Shown here: positions 38,301 through 42,467 of the stretch, piece by piece
Position numbering within the stretch: the first letter of the stretch is position 1
Layout: each line of letters starts with the position of its first letter
Source: a virus
Virus record (IMG/VR): IMGVR_UViG_3300005471_000029
Coordinates: 1-42,467 of that record
Reading direction: 5' to 3' (one strand)
Length of the DNA stretch: 42,467 bases
Translations under genes and position numbers: made by a program
Notes under the pieces: generated by a model
The model's database searches: none
Seen by the model: the letters and a program-made list of their open reading frames with translations, nothing else
Told to the model about the DNA's origin: nothing

Positions 38301-39810
38301 TGGCCTTGAGCTGGTCGATCTTGTCGGCCGCGAGCTGGTAGAGGTCGCCGATGCCCTTGATCGCGCCCTCGATCACCGTGACGATGCCGGAGATCGTGTC
38401 GACGATCCCCTTCGCGAGGAACAGCGTCGCCGCAAAGACCGCCTGGATGCCCTTGCTGTCGGACGCCTTGTCGAGAAAATCCTTCCACGACGCGGCGAAC
38501 CCCGTGGTGGCGTTCTTGGCGTCGCTGAACGAATCCTTGAGCGGCGCGATGCGCGAGCGCAGCAGCTCGAAGACCGCCTGCTGCTGCTGCAAGGAGCCGG
38601 TCAGGCGCGCCGCTTCGGTGAAATGAGCGGCCTCGCCGTCGCGCAATACCCCGAAAGATTGGGCGAGCTTGAGGGTCGGGTCGAGCCCGCCCTCGAGCGC
38701 GGCTTTGAGCTTGTCGGTCCATTCGACCGTGTGGCTGCCATCGTCGGCGAGCGCCGAGAGCCGGTGCGCCAGATCGGTGATCTGCGGGATCGCCTGCGGG
38801 TTGATCACCGGCGACAGACGAAGCGCGTCGATGGCCTTTCGCGCATCGGCGGCGGCGACCCCGCTGTCGCGCAATTGCCGTTCGAATTTTAGGAGGTCCT
38901 GCGCGCTGGCGAGGCTGGCGGTTCCCAAGGTCGCCGCCCCGACGCCGAACTGGCGCAGGCTCTGCTCGGTCTGCGCGGCGCGGTTGACGAGCAATGCGAT
39001 ACCGCCGGCGACGGCGACGATCGCCGCGACGATCGCCGTCGTCGGGGTGATGAATTTGGCGAGGATGCCGATGACGCTGCCAAACGCCGAGGTCAGCCCG
39101 CCGGGCCCCGATGCGGCGTAGCTGAGCTGCGAGATGTGCTGCCCGAGGATCTGCAGCGGCGGCGCGCCGATGATCGCCTGCTCGGTGACCGAGCGCAGGA
39201 TGTGAAAGGCCTCTTGGCCCTGCGTCGACAATGCCTGGTGCGCCTCGGCAGCGTCGTGGGCCGCTTTGCCGGCCTTGCCGAGCGCGGTGCTGTTGTCATT
39301 CGCCGCCAGCGAGACCGCCTTCTGGGCATCGGCGACCTTCTGCTGGGCCGCGGCGAGGAGGCCGGTCGCCTGCGCGGCGTTGGGTCCGCCCGCCATGATG
39401 ACCTTGTTCAGGTCATCGACATTCTTCTGCGCCTTCTGCAATGCGGCGCCGAACGGGTCGACGGCGCGCGTGACAGCGGTCAGGATCTGCTGCTGTTTCG
39501 CCAGGCTGGTGACGATGCGATCGGTCGATGTCGCCAGGACGTCGTTCGCGGCGGCCGCGGCCGCGACCTCGCCATTGCCGCCCTGGCTAGCGACAGCGGC
39601 CTTAGCACCCTGGCTTGCAACCGCATCCTTGCGCGCCGCGGTCTGTTTTCTCGCGGCGTCGACCACCGTCGCGGTGGTCTTGGTCTCGGATTGCTCGACC
39701 GCCTGGTTCGAGGAGATGACCTGTTGCGCGGCGGTCTTGAAATCGTCGGCGCCTTTCTTGGCGCCCGACGCGTCGAAGACAATGCGGGTGACGGCGTCGT
39801 CTGCTGCCAT
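32308..39810 (-). CDS. tail tape measure protein with CHAP/NlpC-like peptidase domain
   Basis: A 2500-residue protein, GGGGAGG eight bases before its ATG. The N-terminal third has long Ala/Gln-rich coiled coils and a hydrophobic segment near 260 (ITPTTAIVAAIVAVAGGIAL). Residues about 570-705 resemble a CHAP/C40 amidase: AAWCAAFANAVLARKGIPG with the Cys and GGHVGFATGEI with the His. The C-terminal half holds two copies of a module: Gly-zipper stretch, VTDP, ADYVAGxAT, GERGPEWMLPKAG, GGAKILPFPQ. Tape measures set tail length; about 2500 residues would suit a tail of several hundred nm. It is preceded by tail chaperones, as expected. Confidence 0.93.
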   Translation of the reverse strand: MAADDAVTRIVFDASGAKKGADDFKTAAQQVISSNQAVEQSETKTTATVVDAARKQTAARKDAVASQGAKAAVASQGGNGEVAAAAAANDVLATSTDRIVTSLAKQQQILTAVTRAVDPFGAALQKAQKNVDDLNKVIMAGGPNAAQATGLLAAAQQKVADAQKAVSLAANDNSTALGKAGKAAHDAAEAHQALSTQGQEAFHILRSVTEQAIIGAPPLQILGQHISQLSYAASGPGGLTSAFGSVIGILAKFITPTTAIVAAIVAVAGGIALLVNRAAQTEQSLRQFGVGAATLGTASLASAQDLLKFERQLRDSGVAAADARKAIDALRLSPVINPQAIPQITDLAHRLSALADDGSHTVEWTDKLKAALEGGLDPTLKLAQSFGVLRDGEAAHFTEAARLTGSLQQQQAVFELLRSRIAPLKDSFSDAKNATTGFAASWKDFLDKASDSKGIQAVFAATLFLAKGIVDTISGIVTVIEGAIKGIGDLYQLAADKIDQLKAKLPAAMLGQSAGAPPLYGNVSQLPVGTNLPPGGDQRVAGAGVGILPATAAPPPLGVTYAPNASITDTAAGFLGQGAANPQLRQFIQQASSLDPATAAWCAAFANAVLARKGIPGIGSNIATDFLNYGTGVAAGDLQRGDLAVIANGRGAGQTGGHVGFATGEIRTAGGQTQIQVLSGNTGSNQVGLSYYNAGDVTLRRAPTVSGPAAPNPAVATTAAGATPQIFGVTPGSIDEQTKALKEREAEIARNLSADKLVGVEQEAKIVRDRAEAEAAKLPLDAKHQNLIVEAQVAEVYERNAIAIDKAIKAQDFETAGIQKSTAAYGQSEAAGLAAEAQQKAAIETYNRYGTVVGKNAEIQQATITALKQQAAAARLAGEQQIAATDPVLDRQQKVADAALKGAAAENDAKLAAQASAQTHDSLNKAMAANLVALQSGSAAEIEYTASLVKDAKAQTEVALAQAKRNAVQQESIALGHELQQGRDDTQILQLELSLVGQTSEEVGRQVTILRAKQEFVEKFPNLAKLETDEARATYQAFLDQKTAVADLTVKLAEAQAAQSNLNGAISNIAGTIDSTLTTAIEDAFDGKKIDDWGARIKSVLKNIVTQLADALFIKPLLGSLASALGFPQVGQQLGSFGGLGALFGGSTTNTANTQNVENVVVNEGGAQVANETSANPFLVPGTSTPLAGASTSSTFSFGTVASGASLASSSGLFGGSGGLFGAGAGGISGFLNNNIGGSLGFATPLSQGDIAATIANPADAAGVTGVTEGSLFGSTTLTSALGGVGLGFGAGELANSLIGGNSTNGTIGSAGGAIAGALIGSIIPGIGTLIGGLVGGLLGGAGGGLLGPAKSTFSSGNFVNLGTGGISGFQSSGNTQNNSTVNSISSAVAQFSKDLATSLKGTGASFAGGALNVQAGTDGVKASYAGPLGNITQKFSDAQSAISGIEQAILQNLSNVTGTLKTVLAHVTDPSQLAAAVAFAKTYDAIKTAADSAFSSVESASNSIGPFAQALDQINTLFSGLTDQATQFGLSLDPINAALAEATKRLKADFGTTLDQALATTQGTVDFVDQLAAVSKQFAANTRDASAIGLGGDATTAAKIAQLEVQQAQAVLSPLTATQLQKVVDELGQSNPEIAAMAQAILDTGTAATDATAALVNLATGIQGIAALAKSLKDGQLAGLTPAAQVTASTADYQAALAAATAAGTMVSGTQLAVLATTAQAALAASIAAYGQGPQTADLRKQITAALPAVQANATTEASGTGTVTNAAVSAAQTAVAAAAVGGSASQGTPGITRSAADYVAGTATQAEIDDVVKAVNSGEITRTADIVTASGSYLGNPAGTPGITQMLAAVNAGGGNPAEIQAVRKALQTGEITAPLTAVGHAVLGFAAGTSMTPPGAILVGERGPEWMLPKAGSWTQVGKRGPEIIDQPGGAKILPFPQRPPRKPVAAFADGTLDTAAQAVGGISTVSGTLGGPTITSVASDALGLSGSVGGIVDSLGGTLGFASSAGEGAVFGALTLTDALAGAGIGSLVGGLLNSLVGGHSLGGSIGSNIGAIGGSVIGAIVGGPIGAILGGLLGGIGGGLFGGLFGPKPPNNASGGTIDLATGQISDVRSGGVAKSDRTVAEIGLPVALFSQMIQQATGGTIAGALNIQDGTRDGIIAAYAGPLGKITAKFGSAAEATRQLELSIAQNLSGLTPPVHDALTSVTDPAQFTSVLASVGVTFPPGTASATAPAAADPTAAAAAAPVDFGPGTPGITQMAADYVAGIATLDEVAAVVAAVNSGEITRTAAIVNASGFYLGNPYGTPGITQMVAAYTAGTASPEEIQAVRTAAQTHELANLPAPPPQPEAGPAFAAGAAGTPPGRILVGERGPEWMLPKAGAWTKVGMGGPEIIDQPGGAKILPFPQIPAFADGTDLPEMPARLPSPGRMLAQHAARDDGSNIVAELKAMRDELAALRKQTQGGQAQAAGDAKTGNAHLAEINRKSGTGLVEPQRLKVA

Positions 39811-39825
39811 GCTTGCCGCCTCCCC

Positions 39826-40107
39826 TTATTTCTTAGACTTGACCTTGCCGCCGCCCCGCTTGGCCCACGCCATTAGCGACATAGCTGCACTCTGCGGGGT
39901 GTTCGGCGCCTCACGCAGCCGCTTCTTGTCGAGGTATTCCTGGCTCGGTCCGAACGGGGCGGTCATCTGGACAAAATCGACGCGGCCCTCGAGGGCGAGC
40001 TCGAGCTGGCCGATCGGCGTCTCGAGGATGGTGTCAGGCGGCCAGCCGAGCCATCCCGCGGCATGCGAGAACAGCCGGTCGCACCAATCCTCGAGGCTCA
40101 GAAGTTT
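39826..40107 (-). CDS. tail assembly chaperone T part, expressed only by -1 frameshift (G-T)
   Basis: An open frame without its own start, running from the GGGAAAC slippery site to a stop at 39826-39828. It begins KLLSLEDWCDRLFSHAAGW, then LGWPPDTILETPIGQLELAL and ends GGGKVKSKK. This is the T portion typical of phage and GTA tail-assembly genes between major tail protein and tape measure. In-frame stops appear a few codons upstream of the slip, so translation must come from the G frame. The G-T product would coat the tape measure. Confidence 0.8.
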   Translation of the reverse strand, partial: KLLSLEDWCDRLFSHAAGWLGWPPDTILETPIGQLELALEGRVDFVQMTAPFGPSQEYLDKKRLREAPNTPQSAAMSLMAWAKRGGGKVKSKK

Positions 40108-40466
40108 CCCGCGCCGGCCTCGGCATCATCACCAGCCGGGGCGTCGACCGGCTCGTCGTCCAATGGCTTGCCGCCGTTCCCGAGCACTGCGACATACTTG
40201 ATCAGCGGCACCAGCAATTCGGCGGTGATGCCGTTAGCATAGACGCGGTCGCCGAGATCCCTTGCGTCGCGATCGGACATGCCGGTGCCGACGCGCAGGA
40301 TAAAGACGATGGCGTCGAAATTCTCCGCGACCAGTTCGCTGCGCGCCTTGCCGAGCCCGCCATATTGCCGCGAGATCTGCGTCATCGCGCGCAGTGTCGG
40401 CTTCAGCACGAGGTCGACGCCGTTCAGCGCGACGGGCATTTCGCCCGTCGTGATCTTCGATTGCAT
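40098..40466 (-). CDS. tail assembly chaperone G
   Basis: 122 residues from the ATG at 40466, preceded by AAAGGA six bases upstream; the 14-codon extension to 40508 lacks such a site. The sequence (GEMPVALNGVDLVLKPTLRA, MTQISRQYGGLGKARSELVA, DRVYANGITAELLVPLIKYV) is typical of GTA/HK97-like tail chaperones. Its acidic tail (EPVDAPAGDDAEAGAGNF) leads into the slippery site. It would keep the tape measure soluble and recruit tail protein. Confidence 0.85.
   Translation of the reverse strand: MQSKITTGEMPVALNGVDLVLKPTLRAMTQISRQYGGLGKARSELVAENFDAIVFILRVGTGMSDRDARDLGDRVYANGITAELLVPLIKYVAVLGNGGKPLDDEPVDAPAGDDAEAGAGNF
40104..40110 (-). promoter_or_regulatory. programmed -1 ribosomal frameshift site
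   Basis: Read on the minus strand, G-GGA-AAC in the G reading frame is a canonical X-XXY-YYZ slippery heptamer (lambda G/T uses GGGAAAG). It lies one codon before the G stop (TTC TGA), and the -1 frame is open into T. Confidence 0.82.
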
Positions 40467-40606
40467 GGTAATCCTTTGTCGGAAGGGATGAGCAGCCGGC
40501 GCCGACACGCCGGCCGCCCGTCTCGCGAGACCCTGCCCTTTTGTCTTATTGGGACTTGGGGCAAGGCATTGTCCGCGTGCCGGCGCGGAGCCTTTACGCG
40601 CCGGGA

Positions 40607-41089
40607 CTAGACGTCGCCGACATAGACCTGCGTGTTGACGTCGAGCTGCACCAGGGCGCGCAGCACCGAATTCGCGGCGCCGGCCTGGATGCGGTACGAC
40701 ATGATCTTCGCGCCGAAATAGACCGTGTCGAAATAGGCGTTGGTGCCGACAAACACGATCTTGAACGGATAGGTGTTCTGATCGACGGTGTTGACGGCGT
40801 TGAAGAGGATCGTCTGGCCCGCATCGCTGAGGTCGTAGGCGACGGTCATCTGCATCGTGCCGTCGTCGTAGGGCCCCTTCAATTTGAGGGTCCGCGCGTC
40901 GCTGATCGACACGAAGGTAACGAGCTGGTAGGTGCGGCCGAACTCGCCGAGGTTCTCGACGAGGCCGACCGCCACATAGATCAGCGACTGGAAGTCGTTG
41001 ATATTGTCGGCCGATGCAAAGACGTCGACCAGCGGCGTCGCCGACACGCTGAGGGTCGCACCAAGGGTGCCAGTGGCTTGTGATGCCAT
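40607..41089 (-). CDS. major tail (tube) protein
   Basis: 160 residues, start with AGGAGA eight bases upstream. A beta-rich sequence with the order seen in siphophage tube proteins: LVDVFASADNINDFQSLIYV, LGEFGRTYQLVTFVSISDAR, TLKLKGPYDDGTMQMTVAYD, TYPFKIVFVGTNAYFDTVYF. Position between a tail-terminator-like gene and the chaperones is diagnostic. It polymerises to form the tail tube around the tape measure. Confidence 0.85.
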   Translation of the reverse strand: MASQATGTLGATLSVSATPLVDVFASADNINDFQSLIYVAVGLVENLGEFGRTYQLVTFVSISDARTLKLKGPYDDGTMQMTVAYDLSDAGQTILFNAVNTVDQNTYPFKIVFVGTNAYFDTVYFGAKIMSYRIQAGAANSVLRALVQLDVNTQVYVGDV

Positions 41090-41120
41090 TGGAGATTTCT
41101 CCTATGGGGGGTTGAGGGGG

Positions 41121-41159
41121 GTAGCCCGACTGGCTGCGGGCCAGGCTCGGGTAGGCTAC
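41121..41159 (-). promoter_or_regulatory. structured hairpin in the leader of the major tail gene
   Basis: GTAGCC at 41121 pairs with GGCTAC at 41154; inside, CCCGA pairs with TCGGG and CTGGC with GCCAG around TGCGG. The near-continuous stem lies 32 bases before the major tail protein start. It could be an RNA-processing or stabilising element that lifts expression of this abundant protein, or a weak terminator. Confidence 0.42.
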
Positions 41160-41196
41160 GGCGTGTCGGCGCGCGTATTCTTTGAAAGGGTGAAAT

Positions 41197-41640
41197 TCAG
41201 CGAGTGCCGATCAGCACAAACGGCACCGAGCCGGAGCAGCGGTAGTAATTGCCGCTCGGCTGCGCGCTCGGCACCAGCGGATCGGCGTGCTCTACCGGGG
41301 TCGGCGGGTTGCCGCCTTCCAATTTGATCGCGCCCGCGAGGGTCTGCAGCTCGAGGATGCCGGTCATCACCACGACCGGGGCGAGCGCGGCTTGCTTGCC
41401 GCCGCCCGACGCGACAAAGCAGTGGAAAAAGACGATGCCGCCCTCGACCGAGAAGCGCTCGCCGGCGCCGCCATAGATCGATTTGTCGACATGGGTGCCT
41501 TCGATGTTGACGAGCATGTAATTCGCCGCGGCCGGCTCGATCTCGTTCTCAAAGGCGAGCGGGATCGCGGCATAGGCGCCGAGCGCCCATTGCGTCTCGA
41601 TATGCGCGCGGAGCGCCGCCTCGGCCTCGTCCCACAGCAT
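41197..41640 (-). CDS. tail terminator / completion-like protein
   Basis: 147 residues: LRAHIETQWALGAYAAIPLA, NYMLVNIEGTHVDKSIYGG, RFSVEGGIVFFHCFVASGGG, VVVMTGILELQTLAGAIKLE. This alpha/beta order fits the DUF4128-type tail terminator found next to gp10-like genes. Terminators cap the tail tube at its head-proximal end. Coupled in position between gp10-like and major tail genes. Confidence 0.72.
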   Translation of the reverse strand: MLWDEAEAALRAHIETQWALGAYAAIPLAFENEIEPAAANYMLVNIEGTHVDKSIYGGAGERFSVEGGIVFFHCFVASGGGKQAALAPVVVMTGILELQTLAGAIKLEGGNPPTPVEHADPLVPSAQPSGNYYRCSGSVPFVLIGTR

Positions 41641-41654
41641 GCGGCGGCCCCTTT

Positions 41655-42272
41655 TTAGACGCGGGCGGTGATGACCAGTGCCGGATAGGTCAGCGCGTGG
41701 GACTGGCGGCGCCGCGGCTTGCCGCGCGTTCCCTTCAGCCGGTAGCCGCCGCTCAATGTGATAAACCGGATATTGGCGACGACTTGGCCGCCGAACCGGC
41801 GCAATACCAATTGCCGCACGCGCTCGACAATCCCGGGCGGCACACCCTGCAGTCGCGCGCCGCGGACCTGGATCTTGCGCGCATAGGGCTGATCATTGGA
41901 CAATATCAATTCCCGCACGTTCGCCAGGATCGCGGTCTCTGATACCTCGGCGCCGTCGGCCAATAGGAACCACGATTTTTTGTAGCGCCCGCTGTCGACC
42001 GGCGAGAGATCACGCGCCGTCGTGATGGCGAAGCGTCCCACCGCCGGCAATCTCAGAAACCGATACGCGATGATCCCGAACGGCTGCACCTGGTTTTCCG
42101 ACGAGGCGGCATGGCCGTCGACCTCGATCGCGACATCGGGCTTTTCGGTTTGCCCGGCGAGGAATTTCGCCAACTCGCGGCGCGCGATTTGGATATGCAG
42201 CGCCTTCGCCTGCTCCGGCGCGAACCGGTCGAGCTGCAATTCGATGACCCGTTCAAACGCGTTGCGCGCCAT
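41655..42272 (-). CDS. HK97 gp10-like head-tail/tail completion protein
   Basis: 205 residues: RNAFERVIELQLDRFAPEQA at the start, then the gp10-like core TTARDLSPVDSGRYKKSWF, ELILSNDQPYARKIQVRGA, VPPGIVERVRQLVLRRFGGQ. The DLSPVDSGRYKKSW motif is characteristic of this head-tail family. It is the first gene of the visible late operon; head genes would be expected upstream but the window instead has a divergent promoter and a secreted protein there. Confidence 0.83.
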   Translation of the reverse strand: MARNAFERVIELQLDRFAPEQAKALHIQIARRELAKFLAGQTEKPDVAIEVDGHAASSENQVQPFGIIAYRFLRLPAVGRFAITTARDLSPVDSGRYKKSWFLLADGAEVSETAILANVRELILSNDQPYARKIQVRGARLQGVPPGIVERVRQLVLRRFGGQVVANIRFITLSGGYRLKGTRGKPRRRQSHALTYPALVITARV

Positions 42273-42309
42273 CGGCCCAATATTTCGCTGTATTAACGAT
42301 AGAAAGCAT

Positions 42310-42339
42310 TTGCCTTTAACTTTTTTGGCCCGCTATACA
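42310..42339 (+). promoter_or_regulatory. sigma70-type promoter
   Basis: TTGCCT at 42310-42315 and TATACA at 42334-42339 with an 18-base spacer, inside an AT-rich intergenic stretch, 23 bases upstream of the secreted-protein ATG. The divergent late operon may use the same stretch, but no convincing leftward promoter was found. Confidence 0.62.
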
Positions 42340-42361
42340 AATCCTCGAAATGGAGACTTCG

Positions 42362-42467
42362 ATGAAATCTTTGATCATTATCTTTGGCGTGTTGCTGGCG
42401 GGCGCGGCGGCGGCTCCGACGGCATCGGCCGATTGTCGTTATGGCGGCTGCGGCAATGGCGGGGCGT
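42362..42467 (+). CDS. secreted small protein, N-terminal part, cut by window edge
   Basis: The ATG at 42362 has GGAG six bases upstream (an ATG at 42350 is the alternative). MKSLIIIFGVLLAGAAAAP then TASADCRYGG forms a classical signal peptide with a likely cleavage after ASA, followed by a Gly/Cys-rich mature start. The gene runs off the window. It has its own promoter and lower GC upstream, so it could be a lysogenic conversion (moron) gene or a host gene beyond the phage end. Confidence 0.7.
   Translation, partial: MKSLIIIFGVLLAGAAAAPTASADCRYGGCGNGGA

Noticed and set aside
35227-38892. A 1221-codon open frame on the + strand across the tape measure gene
   Set aside because: It is antisense to a clear tape measure protein; high GC removes stops, and its translation is an Arg/Asp/Leu-rich mixture without domains.

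Overview
The window is a GC-rich (about two-thirds G+C by eye) stretch of a temperate tailed phage or phage-like element of an alphaproteobacterium. The host class is inferred from a SciP/DUF1153 relative, a DUF6456 protein, a ParB/HU pair and a tRNA-Thr(GGT) 3' segment. Nearly every gene overlaps its neighbour by 1-11 bases (ATGA or GTGA junctions). There is no rRNA, no complete tRNA and no CRISPR array. Terminase, portal and capsid genes are not in the window.

Layout. (1) 1-6161, leftward: a truncated serine recombinase, a SARP-like activator, a DUF6456 protein, a small HTH protein, a stand-alone TSCPD protein, a tiny Pro/Arg-rich ORF, a replication-initiator-like protein carrying 10-bp-phased direct repeats, replicative helicase DnaB and three small proteins. 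(2) 6160-7150, the control region: a SciP-like gene, then two divergent paralogous XRE repressors with four 17-bp dyad operators (NCCGACA-N3-TGTCGNN). (3) 7186-23935, rightward: a long accessory/early operon with ParB-like and HU-like proteins, a frameshifted gene, a DUF5131 protein, a J-domain protein, many tiny Cys-pair (zinc-type) proteins, a RAMP-like protein between low-complexity GC arrays, excisionase and tyrosine integrase, a low-GC membrane-protein gene next to a second integrase 3' remnant, a nucleotidyltransferase-like protein and a complete serine recombinase. (4) 23936-24621: interspersed repeats and a probable attP, consisting of the 3' half of tRNA-Thr flanked by repeated arm-like sites. 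(5) 24622-42272, leftward late operon, listed in transcription order: HK97-gp10-like and tail-terminator-like proteins, major tail protein, tail-assembly chaperones G and G-T joined by a -1 frameshift on GGGAAAC, a 2500-residue tape measure protein with a CHAP-like domain, a glycine-rich repeat protein, tail tip proteins, small membrane proteins and a lysozyme-like protein. One AT-hook gene (26004) opposes this operon. (6) The right edge has a good sigma70 promoter and the start of a secreted protein on the + strand.

How it fits together. The two XRE proteins sit between leftward replication genes and the rightward operon, each starting 10-11 bases from an operator, while a second operator pair lies just before the rightward operon. 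This looks like a lysogeny switch built from two paralogues of one repressor. Integrase and excisionase would act on the tRNA-Thr attP 6 kb downstream. DnaB, the initiator-like protein and its internal repeats form a lambda-O/P-like replication module. All functions are read from sequence by eye; no database search was run.
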